Below are positions 1-7,727 of a stretch of 64,000 nucleotides of DNA, in pieces (positions within the stretch are counted from its first letter, which is position 1; every line of letters begins with the position of its first letter). The stretch lies in contig CP144143.1 in the NCBI GenBank assembly GCA_028485475.2, positions 2,294,001 through 2,358,000 on the forward strand, read 5' to 3'. The stretch comes from Chitinophagaceae bacterium C216. Lineage in GTDB: Bacteria > Bacteroidota > Bacteroidia > Chitinophagales > Chitinophagaceae. The notes under the pieces are model-generated. The model searched no databases. It was not told the origin of the DNA and worked only from the letters and a program-made list of their open reading frames with translations. Both the position numbers and the translations under genes were made by a program.

Positions 1-195
1 ACCGTTCTTAGTGCCAAACCACATATATCCCTGATCATCCTGTATAATGTTCCATACCGTATTTGAGGACATTCCATTGTTTACAGTATAGTTTCTAAAC
101 AATACCTGCTGGGCAACAACAATATTACATGCTGCCATGAAAAACATGGCAAACGATATAGCTACATTTCTTGATATATTCAACAGTACTTTCAA
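1..195 (-). CDS. Hybrid two-component system sensor, N-terminal fragment
   Basis: Only the first 65 codons are in the window; the rest runs off the low-coordinate edge. Reading the minus strand from a TTG at 195 gives a signal peptide ending in VVAQQ, then a stretch with the pattern NNGMSSNTVWNIIQDDQGYM and WFGTKNG. That pattern is typical of the first periplasmic propeller repeat (Reg_prop) of Bacteroidota hybrid two-component regulators, which sense oligosaccharides in the periplasm and activate nearby Sus-type operons. The TTG start gives a complete signal peptide (basic n-region with K and R, hydrophobic core); in-frame ATGs at 147 and 138 would cut it short. The start lies 8 bases beyond the stop of the upstream sulfatase, so it is probably co-transcribed with the susC1 operon. 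Kinase, receiver and AraC domains cannot be seen here and are inferred from the family. Confidence 0.72.
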   Translation of the reverse strand, partial: MKVLLNISRNVAISFAMFFMAACNIVVAQQVLFRNYTVNNGMSSNTVWNIIQDDQGYMWFGTKNG

Positions 196-203
196 TGCTA
201 ATG

Positions 204-1625
204 CTAGGTTTTTTTGCGGTTATTTTTACGCACAGCGTGTATATTCGGCTCTTCTGCATTAACCTCTTGTTTCCACTTTTCCATAGTAGACAAAAGTTCT
301 TGTACTATTTGCGGATGAGAATCTGCAATATTATTTTCTTCTGATGGATCCTTGGCTATGTTATAAAGCTCCACACGCTTGCTTGCATAAAAATACAGCA
401 ATTTATAATTCCCCTTTCTCACGGCAGTACACATGCGGGGCACCCAATTTCCGGTTTCTGAAACATAATGCCAGAAGAGAGGTGTATCTCTTTCCCATTT
501 TTTGCCTTTGAATACGTCTAATATACTTCTTCCATCGAGAATATTTCCTTCTTTATTCTTCTGATCAGCCATTTCCAGAAAAGTAGGATAGAAATCAATA
601 CCACAAACAACAGCGTCGGAAACACTGTTTTTCTTAATTACAGAAGGCCATCTGGTAATAAGGCATTCTCTAATACCCCCTTCATAAAGCCATGATTTAC
701 CCAAACGTAAACCGGCGTTGTTTGCAAAGCTCGGTACGCCACCATTGTCGGAAAAGAAAACAACCAATGTATTCTCATCCAGTCCCAATCTTTTTAATGC
801 TGCTAAAACTTTACCAACCCCAGTATCAATACTTTCTATCATTGCAGCCAGATAAGGATTGTCCTTATGCTGTCCCTCATGACGTGTGTTCTCAGGATCA
901 TCATAAATTTTAGCCGCAGCTCCCGCACCATATTTGGCATCAAATTTCTTCCTATACTTTTTTACTAAATGATCTGGTGCATCGAGTACGGTATGTACCG
1001 CATATAAAGAAACATATAAAAAGAAAGGCACTGATTTATTTCGTTCGATGAAATTCACAGCATCACTAAACTGCCGGTCTGTTAAATACTCTCCTTCGGC
1101 TCCCGTGGTATAAGTACTGATTTTATCATAAGGATAGAAATAATCGCCATCAGCAATGTACTTGGTTTCAGAACCAATAACTTCGTCAAAACCATGTTGC
1201 TTCGCATTGCCGATAGGATTACTGAATTTTGTATCTAAATGCCATTTTCCTATAATTCCTGTACGATATCCGGCATCTGATAGGGCTTCATTAAGTGTAT
1301 AGTATTTTGCAGGGTCTAGATAGCGAGGCGCTTCATTACCCAAAAAATCTGTAATACGCACCCGTGCGGGATATTGACCTGTAATGAAACCCGCTCTTGC
1401 CGGAGAACAAATTGGGGCTGCAGAATAAGCTTGAGTAAAACGCATACCTTCTTTAGCCATCCTGTCTAGGTTAGGTGTTTCATTAAAAGTATTTCCGTAG
1501 CATCCAAGCTCGCCATATCCCAAATCATCAGCTAGAATAAATATTATATTGGGTTTTTTCTGAGCTGTCGTAAAAAGAACGCTTAATAATCCTAACGTCA
1601 ATAAACAGAATCGCAAAAATTTCAT
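204..1625 (-). CDS. Family S1 sulfatase, secreted
   Basis: A 473-residue formylglycine-dependent sulfatase with a signal peptide (cleavage near TTAQ). Visible motifs are the metal-binding ADDLGYGE near residue 33, the maturation motif C73-S-P-A-R, a GKWHL motif near 125 and a SDNGG metal site near 295. Such enzymes hydrolyse sulfate esters on glycans after the cysteine becomes formylglycine; the maturating enzyme is not in this window. It closely resembles the plus-strand sulfatase at 13103 (shared NETP, TGQYPAR and HGFDEV segments), so the two look like paralogues. The order phosphodiesterase, sulfatase, hybrid sensor suggests it belongs to the tail of the susC1 operon. The exact S1 subfamily and the sugar position attacked cannot be read from sequence by eye. 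It ends in a basic KNNRKKT tail. Confidence 0.93.
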   Translation of the reverse strand: MKFLRFCLLTLGLLSVLFTTAQKKPNIIFILADDLGYGELGCYGNTFNETPNLDRMAKEGMRFTQAYSAAPICSPARAGFITGQYPARVRITDFLGNEAPRYLDPAKYYTLNEALSDAGYRTGIIGKWHLDTKFSNPIGNAKQHGFDEVIGSETKYIADGDYFYPYDKISTYTTGAEGEYLTDRQFSDAVNFIERNKSVPFFLYVSLYAVHTVLDAPDHLVKKYRKKFDAKYGAGAAAKIYDDPENTRHEGQHKDNPYLAAMIESIDTGVGKVLAALKRLGLDENTLVVFFSDNGGVPSFANNAGLRLGKSWLYEGGIRECLITRWPSVIKKNSVSDAVVCGIDFYPTFLEMADQKNKEGNILDGRSILDVFKGKKWERDTPLFWHYVSETGNWVPRMCTAVRKGNYKLLYFYASKRVELYNIAKDPSEENNIADSHPQIVQELLSTMEKWKQEVNAEEPNIHAVRKNNRKKT

Positions 1626-1692
1626 CTATATCAGGTTTTATGTAATTAGAAAATTTAAACTTCAATACAAAACATATCCTCCGACAAATCGC

Positions 1693-3009
1693 TTATTTTT
1701 TGAAAAGACCATTTTTAAGACTTGGATCTATTTTCTTAAAATTCAACCCGAGGATATCACTGATAACAGAAGATATATTTACAAGATGTATCTCTTCAAT
1801 TGAAGTACGATTTTTGAATGATGGGCCAAAACCGATAAATCCAGTACGCAGTTCCTTCATGCGTGGATCGTGACCATGTGAGCCAGTTACATTCTTTTTT
1901 ACTTTTATAAAATCACCTTCAGTGTTACCATTAAAAGCAGAATTGTTATTGGCACTTACAGCCAGGGCTACTTCAGGATTCACTCCCATACTATCCAATT
2001 CTTTACGATCAATAATACGGAAGTATGCCTTTTCAGAAGCAGGTACACTATTGAGAAGTTCTTTAACCTTTTGTACCGTTTCCTGATCATTAGGGTCTTT
2101 CAGATATAAAAATGCAGAACCGCCGGTACTATGAAAACGTGCTTTCCAGTCTTTGTTTGTGATAATGCCGGCTTTATACAAAAGTGTATTAGGAGCAATA
2201 GTATTACGTGCCGAAACAAATCCATGATCACCTGTAATAATAATATCTGTTTTCTCCTTAATACCGGCTTGTTCATAAGCCAATAGCACCATATTCAACA
2301 TACTGTCGATGATGCTTAGTGCCTGTTGAACCTTCGGATTATTTCTACCATTTTGATGCTGTGCATGATCCAGACCCACAAAATGCACTGCCATCAAATT
2401 GGGTTTATATTGTTTTACAATATAAGCGCTCATCTTACCTATTGTAAAATCAATACTATCCTGCGAAAAGCTTTTGGCTGATAATAAACCTGTTGAAGCC
2501 TGTATATTGTCAAGCAGGTTTTTAGGTGTAACAAGAGGACGGGTAATTGTTAACTGATCCGTTTTCTCATCATTATCAGCTCTGCGCACGGGGAAGTTAT
2601 AATTAATAGGAGCACCCACAGTTACCGGCCACATTACCGCCCCGGATGTTAAGCCTGCAGCCTTAACCGCATCCCATAGAGTTTCAACTTTTATATAAGA
2701 TTCATTCCAATACCAAGCTCCTTTTTTACCCTGATAAGGGGCATTATAATAAATACCATGCTGAGCTGGATGTACACCTGTAATAATGGAAGTATGCGAA
2801 GGATAAGTGACAGAAGGGAAAACGGTCACGGCTCCTTTGGCGTGCACCCCACTTGCTTTCAACTTCTTTAATGTGGGAGCATTCCACTTTTCTTGCAAAT
2901 AGAAATCCGGACGAAACCCGTCAATACTTACCAGCAACACATGCCTGTCCTTTTGTGCAACACTCACAAGAGATGTAAATAATAAAAACAATAATAATCT
3001 ATAACGCAT
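1693..3009 (-). CDS. ENPP-like nucleotide pyrophosphatase/phosphodiesterase
   Basis: A 438-residue secreted member of the type I phosphodiesterase/nucleotide pyrophosphatase branch of the alkaline phosphatase superfamily. A signal peptide ends near SVAQ. The first metal ligand is D30 in VSIDGFRPD, the nucleophile is the threonine of FPSVTYPSH (T68), and later metal ligands lie in GLDHAQH and GDHGF. A threonine at this site marks the ENPP type rather than a sulfatase, which would need cysteine or serine in C/S-x-P-x-R. Family members cleave phosphodiesters or pyrophosphates. It sits 6 bases after one sulfatase and 67 before another, so in this operon it may remove a phosphodiester-linked group from the glycan. 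That role is inference; phospholipid, nucleotide or nucleotide-sugar substrates are alternatives. Confidence 0.88.
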   Translation of the reverse strand: MRYRLLLFLLFTSLVSVAQKDRHVLLVSIDGFRPDFYLQEKWNAPTLKKLKASGVHAKGAVTVFPSVTYPSHTSIITGVHPAQHGIYYNAPYQGKKGAWYWNESYIKVETLWDAVKAAGLTSGAVMWPVTVGAPINYNFPVRRADNDEKTDQLTITRPLVTPKNLLDNIQASTGLLSAKSFSQDSIDFTIGKMSAYIVKQYKPNLMAVHFVGLDHAQHQNGRNNPKVQQALSIIDSMLNMVLLAYEQAGIKEKTDIIITGDHGFVSARNTIAPNTLLYKAGIITNKDWKARFHSTGGSAFLYLKDPNDQETVQKVKELLNSVPASEKAYFRIIDRKELDSMGVNPEVALAVSANNNSAFNGNTEGDFIKVKKNVTGSHGHDPRMKELRTGFIGFGPSFKNRTSIEEIHLVNISSVISDILGLNFKKIDPSLKNGLFKK

Positions 3010-3015
3010 AGCTTT

Positions 3016-5070
3016 CTATTTAGTAATGGGAATGAGTTCTATATCATCTATCCAAATCTTAGAACCTGATTGAGTGTTTCCGAAATAAAAGGCAAGACGA
3101 TAATTACCTTCCTTATCAGCAGCAGCAGACTTAAAAGAATGAGTATTTATTTTCTTCTCTGTATTAATTTCGGCATCGATAATTCTATCCCTACCATCCG
3201 CAACATTTTCTAAGCGCACCAAAAATGAGGCATCCTTCTCTGCTACAGTTTTAAATTTTATCGTAAAGCGTTCTCCTTTTTTAACAGGGAATGGCCAGGC
3301 CAACATGATAGCTGCAGGACGAGGACCGGGCTTATCTACATTTATTAAAGCGGATTTTCCTGATATTTTACCACTTTCATCGATATTGATTGTCGCCTTC
3401 GCTTCATTAGCCACCCTTACCGTCCATCCTCCTAAGTTATCATCGAAATTCCCGTTAATGAAACGCCTATATGCACGCATTCTGACATTATACTCTCTCG
3501 TATCAAGCGGAAATGCGCCTATACTTTCTGCCCATCGTCTCCAATCAGTATACATTTCCTTTACACGATCAGGATAACGGGAACTTAAATCGTTCATTTC
3601 GATAGGATCCCTTTCCATATCATACAGTTGTAGAGCAGTCTCATTAAATGTATTACCCTCTTCGGTTTTGGCTACAAGTTTCCATTTTCCATCTCTAACC
3701 GCAATATTGGCTTCATGTTCCCAATATATTCTACCTCGATGATTAGAACTTCCCGAAAAATGCGGCACCAAGCTTTTACCTTGCAAGGGGACAATTCTAT
3801 TGCCTTTATAGGTTGTGGGATATGTGGCCTTAGCTACATCAATACAGGTAGCCATAATATCTGTAATATGGCCGTACTCTTTAACATAGCTATTTTTCAA
3901 TTCAGCTTTAATACCTTTGGGCCAGTGAACAATTAATGGGGTAGCAATACCGCCTTCGTGTGTAAAATGTTTATACTCTTTATAGGGAGTACTGCTCACA
4001 TTTGCCCAGTTGATACGATAACTCTCAAATGTTTCCGCTGTGCCATCAACAGCTTTACTCTTACCACTGCTAATATACTCAGCACATGCACCATTATCAC
4101 TTAGAAATAGAATCAGTGTATTATCGAGTTGATTATACTCTTTTAAAGTTTTGACAATACGCCCTACTCCCTGGTCCATGATATCTACTTGTGCTGCATA
4201 GATGGCCATACGCATACTCATCTCTTTTTTCTCTTCCTCACTAAGGGTATTCCAAGCGGGGATGCGTTCATCTCGAGGGCTTAACTTAGCATTAGCATCA
4301 AATAATCCCATTTGCTTTTGTCGTGCAAATCGTTCTTTTCTAATAACATCCCAGCCTTTCATGTAAATGTTCTTATACTTCTCAATAATAGATGCAGGAG
4401 CATGCAAAGGCCAATGTGGAGCAGTATAGGCTACATACATGAAAAACGGCTTATCCGGCTGAGCAGCGAAATGTTCCTTAATATATTTTACACTGGTATC
4501 ACTGATAGCATCGGTAAGGTAAAAATTATCAGGAGCATTGTAGCGGGTATTGTTGCTATAGATAACAGGAGTGTAATAATTAGCACCTCCGGGTACTATT
4601 CCAAAATATCTTTCAAATCCACGTTGGATAGGCCAATTATCAATAATATAACCATCAATCTTTCTTTCATTAGTAAGGTGCCACTTGCCTGACATATAAG
4701 TATTATAGCCAGCTGGCCTCAACACTTCTGCAATAGTAACGCATTCGTTATTGAGATTGCCCTGATATGCCGGAGTTGTTTTTAAATCCGCAGCTGCCAT
4801 CCATCCCATGCCAGCCTGATGCGGATACAATCCTGTCATTAGAGACGCCCTTGTAGGACAACAACGGGCTCCGTTGTAAAACTGCTTATACCGCAATCCT
4901 TCTTTAGCTAACTGATCAACATTGGGGGTTTGTATTTCCCCTCCATAACACCCAATATCCGAGAAGCCCATATCATCCACCAAAATCAGAATAATATTGG
5001 GTTTTTGCTGCGCCAGCGTTACAGAAAACGAGGTTAAAAAAATCAGCAGTATAAGAAGTTTGTTATACAT
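3016..5070 (-). CDS. Family S1 sulfatase with C-terminal CBM-like domain
   Basis: A 684-residue sulfatase, longer than the usual 450-550. After a signal peptide (SVTLAQ), the catalytic domain shows VDDMGFSD near residue 31, the maturation motif C70-C-P-T-R, SGKWHL, and a SDNGA metal site. Residues from about 535 to the end do not belong to the sulfatase fold. They start with INGNFDDNLGGW and end with KIWIDDIELIP, the pattern of CBM4/9-like carbohydrate-binding beta-sandwich modules, so the enzyme probably carries its own glycan anchor. It is followed at 6 bases by the phosphodiesterase and is separated from the PorP gene by 231 bases that hold a long inverted repeat. It differs in sequence from the other two sulfatases here and likely cuts a different sulfate position. 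Confidence 0.93.
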   Translation of the reverse strand: MYNKLLILLIFLTSFSVTLAQQKPNIILILVDDMGFSDIGCYGGEIQTPNVDQLAKEGLRYKQFYNGARCCPTRASLMTGLYPHQAGMGWMAAADLKTTPAYQGNLNNECVTIAEVLRPAGYNTYMSGKWHLTNERKIDGYIIDNWPIQRGFERYFGIVPGGANYYTPVIYSNNTRYNAPDNFYLTDAISDTSVKYIKEHFAAQPDKPFFMYVAYTAPHWPLHAPASIIEKYKNIYMKGWDVIRKERFARQKQMGLFDANAKLSPRDERIPAWNTLSEEEKKEMSMRMAIYAAQVDIMDQGVGRIVKTLKEYNQLDNTLILFLSDNGACAEYISSGKSKAVDGTAETFESYRINWANVSSTPYKEYKHFTHEGGIATPLIVHWPKGIKAELKNSYVKEYGHITDIMATCIDVAKATYPTTYKGNRIVPLQGKSLVPHFSGSSNHRGRIYWEHEANIAVRDGKWKLVAKTEEGNTFNETALQLYDMERDPIEMNDLSSRYPDRVKEMYTDWRRWAESIGAFPLDTREYNVRMRAYRRFINGNFDDNLGGWTVRVANEAKATINIDESGKISGKSALINVDKPGPRPAAIMLAWPFPVKKGERFTIKFKTVAEKDASFLVRLENVADGRDRIIDAEINTEKKINTHSFKSAAADKEGNYRLAFYFGNTQSGSKIWIDDIELIPITK

Positions 5071-5159
5071 ATCTTGTTAGAGTATTTAGTATCCTTAAGG
5101 TTTAACTGGATGGAAAATTTTATTTTTATCTACTCAAAGACGAGTACACATCACAACTA

Positions 5160-5230
5160 AATAGGGATGTATCTAACCTTTCTTGCTTTTAAGTTTTTCT
5201 CATAATGCAGAAAGGCAGAACATCCCTATT
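5160..5230. repeat. Two-part inverted repeat between PorP and sulfatase genes
   Basis: An 11-base arm at 5160-5170 is perfectly complementary to 5220-5230. Inside it, 5177-5186 pairs with 5208-5216 with one bulged base. On the minus-strand transcript this gives a stacked stem with an A-rich loop of about 20 nt. It lies after the stop of the PorP gene and before the sulfatase, in an otherwise empty 231-base gap. There is no strong U-run after the outer stem, so it may be a weak terminator, an RNA processing site or an mRNA stabiliser, not a clear intrinsic terminator. Confidence 0.55.
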
Positions 5231-5301
5231 ACATACACTTATTAATTATTTATCAATTACGCGATTCTCAATCCCAGACTATCGAGTAATGAAATGGTGA
5301 A

Positions 5302-6240
5302 TTACCATATCGATAAAGCCTTTTGACCTTTCGCAAACGCATCAGTAAAGCGATAACTAATATACACCTCGTTAGCACCCATACGCTTGTTATTGATTTT
5401 TTCTGAATGCAACTCACGTGTATAACCCAGCGCCAGCTTTTTGATACGCACACCTGCATTCAATAAAGTTCCAATATCTTGTCTGTAGCCACCTCCTATC
5501 CAAAAAGTATTTAGAAAAACAGTTTTCAGATGGCCTTCAGCAATACCCTTGCGAACATTATCATAGAGATAGTTGGCGTTAGCCACAAGACCGAATTTAT
5601 CGGAAAAAGCATAACGATATCCGCCATGAATAGAATGACGCAGTGCATAGTAATCTTCGTAATAAGACGTATTACCACTTTCAGATTTTACTAAATCACT
5701 GGCAGAATACCCCACGTAGAAATTCTCCGAAGACAATCCCACACCTAAGTTTAACCCATATTTGGTAAGTTTATTATTCCTTTTTAAAGCATCAAATGCA
5801 GGGTCGTTAGGATCACCCGGTAATAAATCTGATATATCCGTTTTCAGATTATCATAGCTAATGCCCAAACCCGCTTTAAGATTTAATGTAGACGTGATAG
5901 CAGCTGATGCACTATAGGAAAGGTTCACACCTATATTTTTGGTATTCCCGTAATCGTCTTTAAGCGCAGCCAATCCGATGCTGTGTTGAACTTTGCTATC
6001 TGCAGAAGCCCCCAAATCTACTAAGCGCACATCTCCTGATAAAAAGAAAGTCTGAGGAGCTTTATCAAATGTAGTGATCTGATTTCTATAAAAAGCCTGC
6101 ACCGAACTTCCATCATTTCCGGTTAAAGCGGGATTCAAATATTGCTTGAACTGCGGAAAATTTGCAATAGTTATTCTATTTTGAGCTTTGCCTACAAAAG
6201 CAGTAGTTATTATAAGAATAAGCAAAGAATATTTTTTCAT
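5302..6240 (-). CDS. PorP/SprF family type IX secretion membrane protein
   Basis: A 312-residue outer-membrane protein. A signal peptide (VGKAQ) is followed by the family pattern of PorP/SprF proteins: a short segment ending in QYLNPALTGNDGS, then AFYRNQ, then alternating beta strands rich in glycine and tyrosine (NLGVGLSSENFYVGYSASD, GGYRYAFSDKFGL) typical of a 14-16 strand barrel. PorP/SprF proteins work with the type IX secretion system and are often encoded beside a substrate that carries a gliding-type (type B) C-terminal domain. Here exactly such a substrate is encoded just upstream, so this protein is probably its dedicated partner. It is unusual to find the pair inside a SusCD operon. 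Confidence 0.88.
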   Translation of the reverse strand: MKKYSLLILIITTAFVGKAQNRITIANFPQFKQYLNPALTGNDGSSVQAFYRNQITTFDKAPQTFFLSGDVRLVDLGASADSKVQHSIGLAALKDDYGNTKNIGVNLSYSASAAITSTLNLKAGLGISYDNLKTDISDLLPGDPNDPAFDALKRNNKLTKYGLNLGVGLSSENFYVGYSASDLVKSESGNTSYYEDYYALRHSIHGGYRYAFSDKFGLVANANYLYDNVRKGIAEGHLKTVFLNTFWIGGGYRQDIGTLLNAGVRIKKLALGYTRELHSEKINNKRMGANEVYISYRFTDAFAKGQKALSIW

Positions 6241-6273
6241 TCGTTTATCTTTTAAATTTTAAAGGATTGAGGA

Positions 6274-6303
6274 AAGTAGCTTATTGTAAAAAATAAGCTA
6301 CTT
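6274..6303 (-). terminator. Hairpin at the stop codon of the CTD protein
   Basis: A perfect 12-base inverted repeat (6274-6285 with 6292-6303) with a 6-base loop. Read on the minus strand, its first arm contains the TAG stop codon of the upstream gene. The trailing U-run is short (TTTCCTC), so it may attenuate transcription before the PorP gene or protect the upstream mRNA, not fully terminate. Confidence 0.55.
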
Positions 6304-7692
6304 GATAACAGTTACTGTACCTCTCTCTTCCAATAACAAATCAGGAACTTTAATGATGTAGAAATAAGAACCCGGAATTACTTTACCGTCTTTATTCTTG
6401 CCATCCCATCCTACTGTAGGATCGGTAGAATAGAACAATCTGCGACCATCTCTATCCAGCACTTCCACAGAACTACGAGTATAGCACTGCAAATCAGGAA
6501 TAAGCCAGGTATCATTAATACCATCACCATTAGGCGAGAATGTATTTATGATATTGATATTTTCGCGAAGCTTCACTTTTGTAGTAGTAAAAAGAAACTC
6601 CGAATTAACAGTACCACTACCGGCGATAAGATCTCCTCTTACTTCATACTCACCCAAACGATATTGATTATACTTGGTTATCTCTGACCAACGAACTTCT
6701 GCCATTTGTTTTTCTCCATCCTCAAGTGTAACCTCTACAGTCTTAGGTAGAGGCAATAATCTGAAAATGGTTTTAATAGGAGCAGATACTTCTGGTACAG
6801 GGGTTATGGCAGTAATCTTCCTCAGAGGGATAACAGGCTCTTCGGCTATAAGTATATTGTCAATATCAATTGTACCCACAAAATTAGCATTGTTGGAAAT
6901 TTTAAACTGGCGGAGTCCGGCCAATTCTGGTGTTAAAGCTGGTACGTCATCCAGCATAAGCTTAGCATTACCTTCCTGGTCAACAACCCACACATCGGCA
7001 GCATCATCCAGAACGGAGCCTATGGTTTCTCCATCTGGTGCTAAATAACCTGCAGGTCTTCCGCTATTATTAATAAACCATATAATTTTATGCTTACCCT
7101 CAAGTGGATCACTGCTAATATTCCCTGAAGGGGCACGCCCTCTGATGACAAATGCACCGGTTGTAGCTACCGGACTGATGTATATAGCCGAGTGTACAGT
7201 TGTATTACCTGGATCTGCCGGAGCTGTACCACTCATACCCATTCCTACTGAGAAAAGGAATCCGTTCGAAACGTTTGTCCCCGGTGTATTATCGGATATC
7301 TCGATATCCATTTCAAATCTAAGGAAACCGCCCACTCCAGTGGGGTTAAATGGTGTGGTTGTTTTTGAGGCTGAAGCTCTGTTTGTACCGGAGCCACCCA
7401 CTTTTACAATTTGCAGGGTATTATTCAGTGTATTGAGCGTAGCGTTTCCATTAAAACTAAGTCCGTCAAATTGATTAGTACCAGTTCCTATATAGTCCCG
7501 ATAATCTGTAGACGAGTTAAAATCCTGCTGGAAATATATTTGAGCGGAATTGGTAGGTGTAGGACCTGTATCTGATTTTTTGCCCGGTGCGGGGACATCT
7601 ATATCAGCAGCCTCTTTTATATCGGCTGTACATGCGGAAAACGCCGCTATAAATATGAGTATTGCAGATTTCAAATAATATTTTGCTGTCAT
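6298..7692 (-). CDS. Secreted LamG/Ig-like protein with T9SS type-B C-terminal domain
   Basis: A 464-residue protein of three parts. The N-terminus has a signal sequence ending in AAFSAC, a possible lipobox although phenylalanine at -3 is not ideal. Residues about 50-280 form a beta-rich region that looks like a concanavalin/LamG-type sandwich (YFQQDFNSS start, FKISNNANF and IDIDNILIAEE end). Residues about 300-370 match a bacterial Ig-like domain (KTVEVTLEDGEKQMAEVRW, YEVRGDLIAGSG). The last 85 residues are a gliding-motility type C-terminal domain: NTFSPNGDGINDTW, a central VLDRDGRRLF, and WDGKNKDGKVIPGSYFY. This CTD routes proteins through the type IX system with help from a SprF-like partner, encoded next. 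By position after SusD it could be a surface glycan-binding protein; binding itself is inferred. Confidence 0.82.
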   Translation of the reverse strand: MTAKYYLKSAILIFIAAFSACTADIKEAADIDVPAPGKKSDTGPTPTNSAQIYFQQDFNSSTDYRDYIGTGTNQFDGLSFNGNATLNTLNNTLQIVKVGGSGTNRASASKTTTPFNPTGVGGFLRFEMDIEISDNTPGTNVSNGFLFSVGMGMSGTAPADPGNTTVHSAIYISPVATTGAFVIRGRAPSGNISSDPLEGKHKIIWFINNSGRPAGYLAPDGETIGSVLDDAADVWVVDQEGNAKLMLDDVPALTPELAGLRQFKISNNANFVGTIDIDNILIAEEPVIPLRKITAITPVPEVSAPIKTIFRLLPLPKTVEVTLEDGEKQMAEVRWSEITKYNQYRLGEYEVRGDLIAGSGTVNSEFLFTTTKVKLRENINIINTFSPNGDGINDTWLIPDLQCYTRSSVEVLDRDGRRLFYSTDPTVGWDGKNKDGKVIPGSYFYIIKVPDLLLEERGTVTVIK

Positions 7693-7727
7693 AAAATTCA
7701 GTTTTTTGGTTCTTTAAACAAATTCTA

